A DNA stretch of 64,000 nt from Citrobacter sp. On2M (lineage in GTDB: Bacteria; Pseudomonadota; Gammaproteobacteria; Enterobacterales; Enterobacteriaceae): contig NZ_WPCV01000003.1 in NCBI RefSeq assembly GCF_018035235.1, positions 248,001-312,000 on the forward strand, in the 5' to 3' direction. Below the pieces are notes generated by a model that did no database searches, was not told the DNA's origin, and was given only the letters and a program-made list of their open reading frames with translations. Shown in pieces: positions 55,059-64,000 of the stretch (within the stretch, counting starts at the first letter, position 1; the number at the start of each line of letters is the position of its first letter). The translations under genes were made by a program, and so were the position numbers.

Positions 55059-56140
55059 TGCGCCTGGAGCCAGTCATTTACGTCCTGCCATGAGCCGCGA
55101 AACACGATTTTCGCGGCTTTTTTCTCTAGCTGGTAGCGATACATTGGGTCGTAGTATTCGTTGAGTAACGGTACCAGCCATCCCATATGGGCGTCGGTAC
55201 TGCCGTTGGCTTGTTGCTCTTGCAGGGCGACGTCGAGCAGGGCGTTCAGCTCGGCAAAGCGCTGTAAACCCAAACGGCGGCGGATAGCAAACAGGCCGTG
55301 ATGCAAATATTCACAGTACTCCTGCCAGCCCTGACTATCGCCATAAGCGTGGGTAAAATCGTGGTGCATGCGCACAAAATATTCTTCACGTAGTCGCTCA
55401 AGGCGTAGCTCAAAAGGATCGTCGACCACCGCAATAGATGCCTGACTCATGCGCTCGCGCAGGCATTCGGGCAAATGATTGGCGCCAATCATGCGGCCTT
55501 CATCTTCCAGCACCCAGCGATGCAGCGCCTGACGGCTGTCGGTTTTCAGCATCTCGACCGCCAGCAGGTTTTCAAAGCTTGCCTGACTCAGCTGCGGTTC
55601 AACGGTGCGGCCAAAAGAAGATCCACGATGGTGCGCCAGACCTTCGAGGTCAATGCCGTTCGGCTGTTGTTGCACTAGCTGCGTTTTACCGTTCCCGGTA
55701 CAGCCGCCAATTAAGACGATCGGTTTTTGCACCAGTTCTTCAGTCAGTTGAATCACCGCCTGACGCAACGCTTTATAACCGCCTTGTATTAGCGGGTAGT
55801 CAGTGCCGGACTCGTGTAGCCACTGCTGCACAATGTGCGACCGCTGGCCGCCGCGCGCGCAGCATAAGTATCCCGCAGGATTTTGACGACAGGCATCCAG
55901 CCAGGCCTTCATGCGTCGCTGGCGAGTCTCGCCACAGACCAGTTGATGGCCAAGCGCGAGGGCGGCCTCAGGCCCCTGACGTTTATAACAGGTACCCACG
56001 GCTGCACGTTCGTCATCGTTCATTAAGGGAAGGTTTATTGCACCCGGCATTGCGCCCTGCTGAAATTCGACGGGGGCGCGTACATCGATTAAAGGCGTAC
56101 CGGCGAGCAGAATTGCGCGATAGTCCGTTCCATCGTTCAT
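55055..56140 (-). CDS. selU: tRNA 2-selenouridine/geranyl-2-thiouridine synthase SelU
   Basis: 361 residues; E. coli SelU (YbbB) has 364. The N-terminal rhodanese domain (about 8-125) has [14 protein letters not shown] and the active-site [11 protein letters not shown], where Cys94 corresponds to the E. coli catalytic Cys97. The C-terminal P-loop domain has [10 protein letters not shown]. It geranylates and then selenates 2-thiouridine at the wobble base of Lys, Glu and Gln tRNAs. It converges with sfbC and is followed upstream by purEK on the same strand. Confidence 0.95.
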   Translation of the reverse strand: MNDGTDYRAILLAGTPLIDVRAPVEFQQGAMPGAINLPLMNDDERAAVGTCYKRQGPEAALALGHQLVCGETRQRRMKAWLDACRQNPAGYLCCARGGQRSHIVQQWLHESGTDYPLIQGGYKALRQAVIQLTEELVQKPIVLIGGCTGNGKTQLVQQQPNGIDLEGLAHHRGSSFGRTVEPQLSQASFENLLAVEMLKTDSRQALHRWVLEDEGRMIGANHLPECLRERMSQASIAVVDDPFELRLERLREEYFVRMHHDFTHAYGDSQGWQEYCEYLHHGLFAIRRRLGLQRFAELNALLDVALQEQQANGSTDAHMGWLVPLLNEYYDPMYRYQLEKKAAKIVFRGSWQDVNDWLQAH

Positions 56141-56236
56141 GTTTGTTCCTGAAAATACAAAACAGCAATGGAGAGGATTTTACGCGCCAGAGGAGGGGCC
56201 GGGGAAGGATAAAATCAACTCCCCGGCATTAATGGC

Positions 56237-57304
56237 TTATTTCAGCTTTGACTGCGCCCAGATAATGCCGCTGGCGTATTCGGGCGGCAGCAGGGGGATA
56301 AGCGCTTCCAGCGTCGCGCTAAGACGTGCTGTATCGCTGTCGCTCAGATTCAGATGACCCACCTTACGACCTTCACGCACTTCTTTGTCATACCAGTGCA
56401 GGTGTACCAGCGGCAGCTTCAGCCAGTCGTAGTTCAGGTCGCTACCAATCAGGTTTACCATCACCGAAGGATTGTTCACCACCGGCGTCGGTAACGGCAG
56501 ATTGGTAATGGCGCGCAGGTGTAGCTCAAACTGGCTGATGCTGGCGCCGTTTTGCGTCCAGTGTCCGCTGTTGTGTACGCGCGGAGCCAGTTCGTTGATC
56601 AGCAGACCTTCCGGGGTGATGAAACACTCCATCGCCATCACACCGACATAGCCCAGTTCCTGCATGATGGCAGAGAGCATCGCTTCGGCCTGCGCCTGCT
56701 GTCTGGCGTTAGCCTGCGGGAAGACTACGCTGGTGCGCAGAATACCGTCCTGGTGCAGGTTATGGGTCAGCGGATAGAAGACGGTGCTGCCGTCGTGCGC
56801 ACGAGCCCCCACCAGCGACACTTCACCAGAGAAGTTGATTCCCCGCTCGACGATGCACTCGCCGTAGCAGTCGTCTGGCAGTTGTTCGGTTTCATTGGCG
56901 CGTAAACGCCACTGCCCACGACCGTCGTAGCCACCGATGCGGCGCTTGACGATAGCCAGTTCACCCAGTTTGTCGAATACCGCAGGCCATTCGCTTTTAT
57001 CCGCCAACAGTTGCCACGGCGCAGTCGCCAGGTCGAGCTTGTCGAAAAGCTGCTTTTGCGTCAGGCGGTCGGCAATAATCGGGAAAACGTCGCGGTTAAC
57101 AAACGCTGGGTGGCGCGCCAGTTCGCGAGTGAGCGCTGTTTCCGGCCAGCGTTCAATCTCTGCGGTGATCACGCTTTGCTGAAAAGGTACTGCAGCAGGC
57201 TCAGCATCCAGCCCGACGGGCCAGACCGCAATACCCAGCGGCTCACCGGCCTGGCGCAGCATGCGCCCTAACTGACCGTTACCGAGTACGCAAACCTGCT
57301 TCAT
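56237..57304 (-). CDS. purK: N5-carboxyaminoimidazole ribonucleotide synthase
   Basis: A 355-residue ATP-grasp enzyme. The N-terminal [21 protein letters not shown], the glycine-rich ATP loop [11 protein letters not shown] and the metal-binding [15 protein letters not shown] are intact. It converts AIR, ATP and bicarbonate to N5-CAIR in purine synthesis. The start overlaps the purE stop by four bases, so both are translated as one operon under PurR. Confidence 0.97.
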   Translation of the reverse strand: MKQVCVLGNGQLGRMLRQAGEPLGIAVWPVGLDAEPAAVPFQQSVITAEIERWPETALTRELARHPAFVNRDVFPIIADRLTQKQLFDKLDLATAPWQLLADKSEWPAVFDKLGELAIVKRRIGGYDGRGQWRLRANETEQLPDDCYGECIVERGINFSGEVSLVGARAHDGSTVFYPLTHNLHQDGILRTSVVFPQANARQQAQAEAMLSAIMQELGYVGVMAMECFITPEGLLINELAPRVHNSGHWTQNGASISQFELHLRAITNLPLPTPVVNNPSVMVNLIGSDLNYDWLKLPLVHLHWYDKEVREGRKVGHLNLSDSDTARLSATLEALIPLLPPEYASGIIWAQSKLK

Positions 57305-57810
57305 GCCGCACCTCGCGGGTCCGGGTTTTCCAGCACCTCATCGGTTTGCGCTTTGCGCCAGTCGTCCAGACGCTGGTGTAATGTTTTGTCGTGTGTAGCA
57401 AGAATCTGTGCTGCCAGCAGAGCCGCATTGGCCGCACCCGCTTTGCCGATCGCCAGCGTTCCAACGGGAATTCCGCGCGGCATTTGAACAATGGAGTAGA
57501 GGCTATCTACGCCGCTCAACGCCGCGCTTTGCACCGGAACGCCGAGAACAGGCACCAGCGTTTTCGCCGCAATCATACCTGGCAGATGTGCAGCGCCGCC
57601 GGCACCGGCAATTATCACCTGATAGCCGTTCTCTTCAGCATTTTCGGCGAAGCTGAATAGCTTGTCTGGGGTGCGGTGGGCGGAGACGACTTCAACATGA
57701 TGCGGAACGTTCAGGATTTCGAAGATTTCGGCGGCGAACTGCATGGTAGCCCAGTCGCTTTTGGACCCCATCACGATGGCGACACGCGCCGGATTATTGC
57801 GGGAAGACAT
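57301..57810 (-). CDS. purE: N5-CAIR mutase PurE
   Basis: 169 residues, class I PurE. The motifs [26 protein letters not shown] and [12 protein letters not shown] include the Ser, Asp and His active-site residues. It rearranges N5-CAIR to CAIR, directly after PurK in the pathway. It is first in purEK, and a PurR box lies 71 bases upstream. Two antisense frames overlapping it are shadows. Confidence 0.97.
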   Translation of the reverse strand: MSSRNNPARVAIVMGSKSDWATMQFAAEIFEILNVPHHVEVVSAHRTPDKLFSFAENAEENGYQVIIAGAGGAAHLPGMIAAKTLVPVLGVPVQSAALSGVDSLYSIVQMPRGIPVGTLAIGKAGAANAALLAAQILATHDKTLHQRLDDWRKAQTDEVLENPDPRGAA

Positions 57811-57881
57811 GCGTCTGAAAACTCCTGTGGTGCACTACACTCGACTTTTGAGGCCACCGAGAATAGCATAATTCAATCTCA

Positions 57882-57897
57882 AGGAAAACGATTGCGC
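57882..57897 (-). promoter_or_regulatory. PurR operator of purEK
   Basis: On the minus strand GCGCAATCGTTTTCCT matches the PurR consensus ACGCAAACGTTTTCCT except at two positions. It lies 71 bases upstream of the purE start, consistent with repression by PurR-hypoxanthine. Confidence 0.85.
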
Positions 57898-58048
57898 GCT
57901 TTACACTTCACTCTTCAAGCTGCCTCTTTGTTGGCTGCATCTGCTCACCCCAGTCACTTACTTTTGTAAGCTCCAGGGGACTCACAGATTTGCCGCCTCG
58001 ATGCAACTCGAATAGTTTTGTGTAAAGAGGAACTGGGTGCCTGCAGAA

Positions 58049-58771
58049 TTAAAACGGAAAAGCGATTAGCTCAACGTCGCTGGACGTGACTTTCACCATT
58101 GAGCCTTCGGTATGCCATGCGCCTAATACCACGCGGAAAGCGGGTTGTTCATTGGCCGTGAGTTCGTGGACAGCCGGACGGTGTGTATGACCGTGAATTA
58201 ACCACTGGACCTGATGTTTTTCCATCTCGTTAATCACGGCCTGCGGATTCACATCCATGATTTCCAGCGATTTACTGCTGTTGGCGGCAAGACTTCCGGC
58301 GCGCATTTTTGCGGCAATGCGCTGGCGAACGAACAGGGGCAGGGCGAGAAACAGCTTCTGTAGCCAGGGGTGATGCACTTTGGCGCGAAACGCCTGATAG
58401 CCCGCGTCGTCGGTACACAAGGTGTCGCCATGCATGATCAGTACCTTGCGGCCATACAGGTCGAGCACTTTTTCTTCGGGCAGCAGAGTCATGCCGCTTT
58501 CACGGGCAAAACGCTTGCCGAGCAGAAAGTCACGGTTGCCGTGAATAAAAAAGCAGGGGACGCCGGTGTCAGCCAACGCTTTTATCGCCACGGCCATTTC
58601 ATGATGCAGCGGATTAGGATCGTCATCGCCAATCCAGGCTTCAAACAGATCGCCGAGAATGTATAGTGCATCGGCCTTGCGCGCATCGCCGGCTAAAAAA
58701 CGCAGAAAACCGGCGGTGATCGCCGGTTCTTCTGTGCAGAGGTGAAGGTCTGCAATAAACAGTGTCGCCAC
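58049..58771 (-). CDS. lpxH: UDP-2,3-diacylglucosamine diphosphatase LpxH
   Basis: 240 residues of the calcineurin-like phosphoesterase family. The metal motifs FIADLHLC (Asp, His), [28 protein letters not shown] and HGHTHRP are all present. It makes lipid X from UDP-2,3-diacylglucosamine in lipid A synthesis at the inner membrane and is essential. Only two bases separate it from the upstream ppiB stop on the same strand, so the two are co-transcribed. Confidence 0.97.
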   Translation of the reverse strand: MATLFIADLHLCTEEPAITAGFLRFLAGDARKADALYILGDLFEAWIGDDDPNPLHHEMAVAIKALADTGVPCFFIHGNRDFLLGKRFARESGMTLLPEEKVLDLYGRKVLIMHGDTLCTDDAGYQAFRAKVHHPWLQKLFLALPLFVRQRIAAKMRAGSLAANSSKSLEIMDVNPQAVINEMEKHQVQWLIHGHTHRPAVHELTANEQPAFRVVLGAWHTEGSMVKVTSSDVELIAFPF

Positions 58772-58773
58772 GA

Positions 58774-59268
58774 TTACTCGCTGACGGTCACGTTTTCAAT
58801 GATGACGTCTTCTTTTGGCACATCCTGGTGCATGCCGCTGCGACCGGTGGAAACGCCTTTGATTTTATCAACCACGTCCATGCCTTCAACCACTTCAGCG
58901 AACACGCAGTAACCCCAACCCTGCATGCTTTCGCCGGAGAAGTTCAGAAAGTCGTTGTCTGCAACGTTGATAAAGAACTGTGCGGTTGCGGAGTGCGGAG
59001 CCTGAGTACGCGCCATTGCCAGCGTACCACGGGTATTTTTCAGACCGTTGTTCGCTTCGTTTTTGATCGCTTCTTTCGTGGCTTTTTGCTTCATGCCCGG
59101 CTCGAAACCGCCGCCCTGGATCATGAAACCGTTAATAACACGGTGGAAAATGGTGTTGTTATAAAAACCTTCGCGGCAGTAGTCCAGGAAGTTTTTAACT
59201 GTTTCAGGCGCTTTATCATCAAACGTTTTGATTACGATATCGCCGTGATTAGTGTGGAAAGTAACCAT
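58774..59268 (-). CDS. ppiB: Cytoplasmic peptidyl-prolyl isomerase B (cyclophilin)
   Basis: 164 residues, no signal peptide. The cyclophilin active-site motifs [15 protein letters not shown], the Q63-region [21 protein letters not shown] and [16 protein letters not shown] are intact. It isomerises X-Pro bonds in the cytosol. The gene is divergent from cysS with a 173-base region between, and translationally close to lpxH. Confidence 0.96.
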   Translation of the reverse strand: MVTFHTNHGDIVIKTFDDKAPETVKNFLDYCREGFYNNTIFHRVINGFMIQGGGFEPGMKQKATKEAIKNEANNGLKNTRGTLAMARTQAPHSATAQFFINVADNDFLNFSGESMQGWGYCVFAEVVEGMDVVDKIKGVSTGRSGMHQDVPKEDVIIENVTVSE

Positions 59269-59441
59269 TTTTGCATCCTGTTCCGATAGATTGGTGCTTC
59301 GACCCCGTCAAGGGTCAGAGTTAGGGGTGTGTTATAGCATAACCGCAAGCTGCGATCACCTCGCAAAGTGTGCTGCTTCCGGTCTCAATTATGGGTATTA
59401 TACAGACTTTACTATCCACACACGTCTACACGGAATCTTCG

Positions 59442-60827
59442 ATGTTAAAAATCTTTAATACACTGACGCGCCAAAAAGAGGAATTCAAACCTATTCATGC
59501 CGGGGAAGTCGGCATGTACGTGTGTGGTATTACCGTTTACGATCTCTGTCATATTGGCCACGGACGTACCTTCGTTTCTTTCGACGTCGTTGCACGCTAT
59601 CTGCGCTTCCTCGGCTATAAGCTGAAGTATGTGCGCAACATTACCGATATCGATGACAAAATCATCAAGCGCGCGAATGAAAACGGTGAAAGCTTTGTCG
59701 CGTTGGTTGATCGTATGATTGCGGAAATGCATAGCGATTTTGATGCGCTGAATATTCTGCGCCCGGATCTGGAACCGCGCGCGACGCATCATATTGCCGA
59801 GATTATTGAAATCACCGAACAGCTGATCGCCAAAGGTCACGCCTATGTTGCCGATAATGGCGACGTGATGTTCGACGTCCCGACTGATCCGAACTACGGT
59901 CAGTTGTCACGCCAGGATCTGGATCAGCTTCAGGCTGGCGCTCGCGTTGACGTGGTTGACGTGAAGCGCAACCCGATGGACTTCGTGCTGTGGAAAATGT
60001 CCAAAGAGGGCGAGCCGAGCTGGCCGTCACCGTGGGGCGCGGGCCGTCCGGGCTGGCACATTGAATGTTCTGCGATGAACTGCAAACAGTTGGGCAATCA
60101 TTTTGATATTCACGGCGGCGGTTCAGACCTGATGTTCCCGCACCATGAAAACGAAATTGCGCAGTCTACCTGTGCGCACGACGGTGAATACGTCAATTAC
60201 TGGATGCACTCCGGAATGGTGATGGTTGACCGTGAGAAAATGTCCAAATCGCTGGGCAACTTCTTTACCGTGCGCGACGTGCTGAAATACTACGACGCCG
60301 AAACCATTCGCTACTTCCTGATGTCCGGCCATTATCGCAGCCAGTTGAACTACAGCGAAGAGAACCTGAAACAGGCACGCTCTGCGCTGGAGCGTCTGTA
60401 TACTGCGCTGCGCGGCACTGACAAGTCCGTTGCTCCAGCCGGCGGCGAAGCCTTTGAAGCGCGCTTCATTGAAGCGATGGATGACGACTTCAACACGCCG
60501 GAAGCCTACTCCGTACTGTTTGATATGGCCCGTGAGGTTAACCGCCTGAAGGGTGAAGATATGGCGGCGGCTAATGGTATGGCTGCGCATCTGCGTAAGC
60601 TCTCCAGCGTGCTGGGCCTGCTGGAACAGGAGCCAGAAGCCTTCCTGCAAAGCGGTGCGCAGGCGGATGACGGTGAAGTTACTGAAATTGAAGCGTTAAT
60701 CCAACAGCGTCTGGATGCCCGTAAAGCGAAGGACTGGGCGGCAGCCGACGCCGCGCGTGATCGCCTCAACGAGATGGGCATCGTGCTGGAAGACGGTCCG
60801 CAGGGCACCACCTGGCGTCGTAAGTAA
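59442..60827 (+). CDS. cysS: Cysteinyl-tRNA synthetase
   Basis: 461 residues from the ATG at 59442 ([15 protein letters not shown]), as in E. coli; 24 upstream codons in frame are not conserved. It is a class I synthetase with HIGH in CHIGHGRT and KMSKS in [10 protein letters not shown]. Zinc ligands include Cys28 (YVCGITVYD) and the later Cys and His in HIECSAMNC and [12 protein letters not shown]. It charges tRNACys. A BIME follows the stop. Confidence 0.98.
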   Translation: MLKIFNTLTRQKEEFKPIHAGEVGMYVCGITVYDLCHIGHGRTFVSFDVVARYLRFLGYKLKYVRNITDIDDKIIKRANENGESFVALVDRMIAEMHSDFDALNILRPDLEPRATHHIAEIIEITEQLIAKGHAYVADNGDVMFDVPTDPNYGQLSRQDLDQLQAGARVDVVDVKRNPMDFVLWKMSKEGEPSWPSPWGAGRPGWHIECSAMNCKQLGNHFDIHGGGSDLMFPHHENEIAQSTCAHDGEYVNYWMHSGMVMVDREKMSKSLGNFFTVRDVLKYYDAETIRYFLMSGHYRSQLNYSEENLKQARSALERLYTALRGTDKSVAPAGGEAFEARFIEAMDDDFNTPEAYSVLFDMAREVNRLKGEDMAAANGMAAHLRKLSSVLGLLEQEPEAFLQSGAQADDGEVTEIEALIQQRLDARKAKDWAAADAARDRLNEMGIVLEDGPQGTTWRRK

Positions 60828-60838
60828 CACTCTATATT

Positions 60839-60914
60839 GCCGGATGGCGGCTTACGCCTTATCCGGCCTACGATGGAATGATCGGTAGGCCTGATAAGCG
60901 TAGCGCCATCAGGC
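60839..60914. repeat. BIME between cysS and ybcI
   Basis: GCCGGATGGCGGCTTACGCC and TTATCCGGCCTAC form one REP, and GTAGGCCTGATAAGCG with GCGCCATCAGGC the opposite one. It is closely similar to the adk-hemH BIME at 26443. Confidence 0.88.
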
Positions 60915-60918
60915 ACTA

Positions 60919-61443
60919 TTAATGACGTTTGTACCACCACAGCACACCCATCATCATAACGCCCGGCAGCCAAACCCACATCAGCTCCGAAATTATTACC
61001 TGATGCCCATATGGTGTGGCGTAGCGTGATAGCGCGAACGGGGCGACTTTAATCACCTGCCACGGTGCGAAGAACCGTTCATCCGACCACGGCCACAGCC
61101 AGCCGACGCCTTTACCGCCGGTGGTGACAGAATCCAGCAGGCTATGCGACAACAGTGAAACCGTCAGGAATAACCAGCAGCGAATCAGTCCGGCTTTAAA
61201 CCATCGTCGGCCAATGATTACGCACAGCAGCGGTACCACGAAGGCGAACAGCAGTGAGTGGGTAAATCCACGGTGGCCAAACACATTGCCATAGGCGACA
61301 CCGAACTTAAATGACAACACATCGGCATCTGGCAGCATAGCCAGAACGACGCCAGTAAACAGTAAGCGCGGGGGGATGACTTTAAGTCCGAGACCTAACC
61401 CTAAGCAGAGTGGCACGGCTGCGTGGGTAACAATTGTTGGCAT
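60919..61443 (-). CDS. ybcI: DUF457 inner-membrane protein YbcI
   Basis: 174 residues (E. coli 173). It belongs to the family annotated as membrane-bound metal-dependent hydrolases (YdjM/YbcI type). Conserved His/Asp motifs sit at MPTIVTHAAVPLCLG, MLPDADVLSF and HRGFTHSLLFA, followed by HSLLDSVTTGG, between about four membrane segments. The reaction is not established. It stops next to a BIME and is preceded by a REP that separates it from ybcJ. Confidence 0.9.
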   Translation of the reverse strand: MPTIVTHAAVPLCLGLGLGLKVIPPRLLFTGVVLAMLPDADVLSFKFGVAYGNVFGHRGFTHSLLFAFVVPLLCVIIGRRWFKAGLIRCWLFLTVSLLSHSLLDSVTTGGKGVGWLWPWSDERFFAPWQVIKVAPFALSRYATPYGHQVIISELMWVWLPGVMMMGVLWWYKRH

Positions 61444-61531
61444 GATGATCGCTTCGTGTGGAAAAACGACATGCTAACAATTCGCTGTGAAGTGGTGATG
61501 AAGTTATTATCTGAAAATGAGAGAGGAAGTA

Positions 61532-61559
61532 GCCGGACAGGGGGTTAACCTCATCCGGC
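61532..61559. repeat. Degenerate REP after ybcJ
   Basis: GCCGGACAGGGGGTTAACC and CTCATCCGGC form a hairpin 9 bases past the ybcJ stop, probably the 3' end of the folD-ybcJ transcript. Confidence 0.65.
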
Positions 61560-61567
61560 ACCAGGGA

Positions 61568-61780
61568 TCATGCCACGACGGTAATGCTTTGGCCTTCAAA
61601 GCTTACGGTCTGTCCGGCAACGATTTTGCAGCGCTTACGCGTTTCTACTACACCATCGACCTTCACCAACCCTTCGCCAATGGCGATTTTTGCCTGGGCG
61701 CCGCTTTCACTCCAGCCTTCCAGCTTCAGCAGATCGCAGAGTTCAACATGTGGGTGTTTCCCCAGTGAAAATGTGGCCAT
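61568..61780 (-). CDS. ybcJ: S4-domain RNA-binding protein YbcJ
   Basis: A 70-residue protein that is almost entirely an S4 domain (HVELCDLLKLEGWSESGAQAKIAIGEGLVKVDG). The E. coli structure shows an S4-like RNA-binding surface; the target RNA is unknown. It begins one base after the folD stop on the same strand and is part of the folD-ybcJ unit. Confidence 0.92.
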   Translation of the reverse strand: MATFSLGKHPHVELCDLLKLEGWSESGAQAKIAIGEGLVKVDGVVETRKRCKIVAGQTVSFEGQSITVVA

Positions 61781-61781
61781 C

Positions 61782-62648
61782 TTAAACGTCCTTTACATCA
61801 TGATATTCAACACACGCCTGGAGCGTGTTTTCGATAAGTGTGGCGACGGTCATTGGGCCTACGCCGCCTGGGACAGGCGTGATATATGACGCGCGTGCGG
61901 CAGCATCTTCAAAGACCACATCGCCAACAACCTTACCATTCTCCAGACGGTTGATGCCGACATCAATCACAATTGCGCCTTTTTTGATCCACTCACCGGG
62001 AATAAAGCCCGGTTTACCGACGGCAACAATTAGCAGATCGGCATGCTCAACGTGGCGACGCAGATCTTTGGTGAAGCGATGGGTAACGGTGGTGGTGCAG
62101 CCAGCCAGCAGCAGTTCCATGCTCATCGGGCGACCGACAATGTTTGAAGCGCCAATGACGACCGCATTCAGGCCGTAGGTGTCGATGTTGTAACGCTCAA
62201 GCAGGGTCACAATACCGCGCGGGGTACATGGACGCAGGCGCGGCGCACGCTGGCACAGACGACCGACGTTATACGGGTGGAAACCGTCAACGTCTTTATC
62301 CGGTGCAATACGCTCCAGCACTTTAACGTTGTCGATACCGGCAGGTAACGGCAGTTGTACCAGAATACCGTCGATGGTGGTATCTGCATTGAGCGTATCG
62401 ATCAGCTCAAGAAGCTCCGCCTCGCTGGTGGTTTCGGGCAGGTCATAGGAGCGGGAGACGAACCCCACTTCGTCGCAGGCTTTGCGTTTACTCGCGACGT
62501 AAATTTGCGAAGCCGGGTTGCTACCTACCAGCACAACAGCCAGGCCCGGAGCGCGTAATCCAGCCGCTAAACGCGCCTGAACTTTTTGAGCAACCTCAGA
62601 GCGCACCTGCTGCGCAATCGTTTTACCGTCAATAATCTTTGCTGCCAT
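61782..62648 (-). CDS. folD: Methylenetetrahydrofolate dehydrogenase/cyclohydrolase FolD
   Basis: 288 residues, standard length. The folate-binding [13 protein letters not shown] with the catalytic Lys, the QLPLP motif and the NADP motif [16 protein letters not shown] are present. The C-terminal [16 protein letters not shown] is canonical. It interconverts 5,10-methylene-THF and 10-formyl-THF. It is first in the folD-ybcJ unit, and the fimbrial operon starts divergently 570 bases away. Confidence 0.97.
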   Translation of the reverse strand: MAAKIIDGKTIAQQVRSEVAQKVQARLAAGLRAPGLAVVLVGSNPASQIYVASKRKACDEVGFVSRSYDLPETTSEAELLELIDTLNADTTIDGILVQLPLPAGIDNVKVLERIAPDKDVDGFHPYNVGRLCQRAPRLRPCTPRGIVTLLERYNIDTYGLNAVVIGASNIVGRPMSMELLLAGCTTTVTHRFTKDLRRHVEHADLLIVAVGKPGFIPGEWIKKGAIVIDVGINRLENGKVVGDVVFEDAAARASYITPVPGGVGPMTVATLIENTLQACVEYHDVKDV

Positions 62649-63219
62649 CAGAGAGAGGATTCCGTCTGTTACGTTAAATCGAAGGGGATGCCACTATTTT
62701 GTCAGAAGCGGGACGTGCTGTCAGTTTTCGTTTGCGTTTTTATGTGCGCCAGGGCTGTCACGGGCTGGAAATGGTGTCAGTACAGAGACTAAAGTCTAAC
62801 GAATAAATGATGAGCACGCTAATTAAAATTAACGTGAATGAAACATCTCATCACCCTGGGTTTTCTATGGGTAATGCTTCATAAACCAGACTGTTACGTA
62901 CTATTAAGGCGGCATTTAGGTAATATTAACCAAGACTTTTCTTAGATCTCATTAAGAATTAGCCAGGGCTATTAAAAGGATTTGCAGGTATTTTTCATTA
63001 ATTGAAATGTTTAATTTATCGCTGTGACGAATAGTCATATTCGCGAAGGATAATTAGTAAATCAAATACTCAGGAGAGTCAGGGTAAAAGGTTAGCTAAT
63101 TCTCTTACGATATATATCTTTACAGGATGCAGAGATAATTAGCCTGACATTTAATGTCGATAATGAAAACGGATCCCGCAGGATGCTGGAGCCGGATGTG
63201 TGTAATTCAAGGGAAATCC
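62649..63219. other. 571-base regulatory gap between folD and fimA
   Basis: The left part must hold the folD promoter. From about 62800 the sequence is AT-rich, typical of H-NS-controlled fimbrial promoters. I find no pair of TTGGGGCCA inverted repeats like the E. coli fimS switch, and no integrase gene nearby. The fimA ribosome site AAGGGAAAT is at 63209-63217. A 68-codon frame crossing the folD start is not a gene. Control by distal FimZ/FimY/FimW-type regulators, as in Salmonella, is an inference. Confidence 0.55.
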
Positions 63220-63774
63220 ATGAAACGTAAATTAATGACCTCTTCTGTTATTGCCAGCCTGATGTTAGTCGCAGGTGCTGCGGTTGCAGCCGATCCGGTA
63301 AGCGTGAGCGGCGGTACTGTGCATTTTGAAGGTGAACTGGTCAATGCAGCCTGTGCAGTCAGTACTCAGTCATCCGATCAGGTTGTCACTTTAGGCCAGT
63401 ATCGTACTGCCAGTTTTGCCGCAGTGGGTGATACAACAGCACAAATTCCGTTCTCCATCGTGCTGAATGACTGCGATCCTGCCGTTGCTGCGACGGCGGC
63501 CGTGGCTTTCTCTGGTCAGGCGGATGCCACCAACTCGGCTCTGCTGGCTGTTTCTTCAGGGAATAACACCACCACCGCTGGCGGTGTAGGTATCGAGATT
63601 CTGGACAACGCCTCTACTGCGCTGAAACCTGATGGCGCGACCTTCTCTACCGCTCAGGCGCTGGTAGAAGGAACCAACACCCTGCGTTTCTCTGCGCGTT
63701 ATAAAGCGACTGCCGCAAGCGCTACGCCGGGTCAGGCAAATGCCGACGCAACGTTCATCATGAAGTACGAATAA
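63220..63774 (+). CDS. fimA: Type 1 major fimbrial subunit FimA
   Basis: 184 residues from the ATG at 63220 ([20 protein letters not shown]); the in-frame ATG upstream is not supported. The signal peptide is cleaved after AAVA (residue 23). The mature subunit has the pilin disulfide Cys45-Cys85, the [17 protein letters not shown] donor region and the C-terminal beta-zipper [12 protein letters not shown]. It closely resembles Salmonella FimA. Subunits are assembled through the usher by donor-strand exchange. It is followed by a fimI-like gene and so starts a type 1 fimbrial operon. Confidence 0.93.
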   Translation: MKRKLMTSSVIASLMLVAGAAVAADPVSVSGGTVHFEGELVNAACAVSTQSSDQVVTLGQYRTASFAAVGDTTAQIPFSIVLNDCDPAVAATAAVAFSGQADATNSALLAVSSGNNTTTAGGVGIEILDNASTALKPDGATFSTAQALVEGTNTLRFSARYKATAASATPGQANADATFIMKYE

Positions 63775-63851
63775 GCCGTTTTGAGTTGCGCAAGGATGAC
63801 GTTCGCCTCAATGGATGAGGCAATATCCGGGGATGATGAAGGATGCGGCAG

Positions 63852-64000
63852 ATGATAGGGAAAGGCGTAGCGCTGGCAGGAATGCTGTGCGTAATGCCTG
63901 TGTTTGCACATACGGTGATACTGGAAAGTGGTCGCCTCCACTTACGTGGACAGCTCGTCAATGGTGCTTGTACGGTCGCCACTGACAGTCAGAATATGCG
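63852..64000 (+). CDS. fimI: FimI-like fimbrial subunit, 3' end outside the window
   Basis: The frame starting at the ATG at 63852 ([19 protein letters not shown]) has a signal peptide and runs to the window edge. The mature part [25 protein letters not shown] shows the pilin N-terminus with the first Cys. GAAGGA at 63838-63843 is eight bases before this ATG. An ATG at 63843 in the same frame is too close to that site. By position after fimA it should be the FimI minor subunit; 49 residues are visible. Confidence 0.7.
   Translation, partial: MIGKGVALAGMLCVMPVFAHTVILESGRLHLRGQLVNGACTVATDSQNM

Noticed and set aside
55438-56232. 264-codon plus-strand frame antisense to selU
   Set aside because: The selU protein is conserved along its whole length; the antisense product is Arg/Ala/Ser-rich and shadow-like.
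62586-62792. 68-codon plus-strand frame crossing the folD start
   Set aside because: It is antisense to the conserved folD N-terminus and lacks a ribosome site.
62649-63219. Invertible fimS-type promoter upstream of fimA
   Set aside because: No matching inverted repeats are visible and there is no recombinase gene in the window.

Overview
The window is enterobacterial chromosome, most likely Citrobacter or a close relative of Salmonella. Nearly every protein is an easily recognised ortholog of an E. coli K-12 gene, and the order tesB-ybaY-ybaZ-ffs ... acrAB ... dnaX-recR-htpG-adk-hemH ... copA-cueR ... selU-purEK ... cysS-folD is the standard one. Several insertions instead match the Salmonella/Citrobacter arrangement: rpmE2-rpmJ2 between pdeB and ylaC, sfbABC beside selU, and a Salmonella-type fimA directly after folD. 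The genus is an inference from remembered gene order and protein similarity; no search was run.

Layout. 1-2.0 kb: 3' truncated tesB, lipoprotein ybaY, alkyltransferase-like ybaZ and the 4.5S RNA gene ffs. 2.1-4.9 kb: an accessory stretch with an uncharacterised two-gene cassette (a ribbon-helix-helix-like protein plus a 72-residue protein) and a divergent MocR regulator/YczE membrane protein pair. 4.9-9.5 kb: ybaA, the c-di-GMP phosphodiesterase pdeB, zinc-independent ribosomal proteins L31B/L36B behind a Zur-like box, ylaC, maa, and hha-tomB. 9.5-15.1 kb: the AcrAB efflux operon and its repressor AcrR with operator and marbox. 15.2-30 kb: mscK, ybaM, priC, ybaN, apt, dnaX (with its frameshift signal), ybaB-recR, htpG with a sigma-32 promoter, adk, hemH, aes and gsk. 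30-39.7 kb: ybaL, fsr, ushA, ybaK, the sRNA ChiX, ybaP, and the copper pair copA/cueR with a CueR operator and an internal copA frameshift site. 39.7-42.5 kb: two overlapping genes for exported proteins of unknown role. 42.5-50.9 kb: ybbJ-qmcA, fetAB, cnoX, ybbO, tesA, and ybbA-ybbP. 51-55 kb: a general-type porin followed by the MetNIQ-like ABC importer sfbABC. 55-62.6 kb: selU, purEK, lpxH, ppiB, cysS, ybcI, ybcJ, folD. 63.2 kb to the end: the start of a fimbrial operon, fimA and a partial fimI.

Functional themes are envelope and efflux (AcrAB, MscK, YbaL, Fsr, porin, QmcA/YbbJ), metal homeostasis (CopA/CueR, FetAB, Zur-linked L31B/L36B), nucleotide and DNA metabolism (Apt, Gsk, Adk, PurEK, DnaX, RecR, PriC), and proteostasis (HtpG, CnoX, PpiB). 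REP/BIME palindromes sit in many intergenic gaps and mark the unit as resident chromosome. No insertion sequence, prophage, CRISPR array, rRNA or tRNA was seen. The best candidates for undescribed biology are the two-gene cassette at 2174-2640, the exported pair at 39680-42510, and the porin-SfbABC association at 51118-55058.
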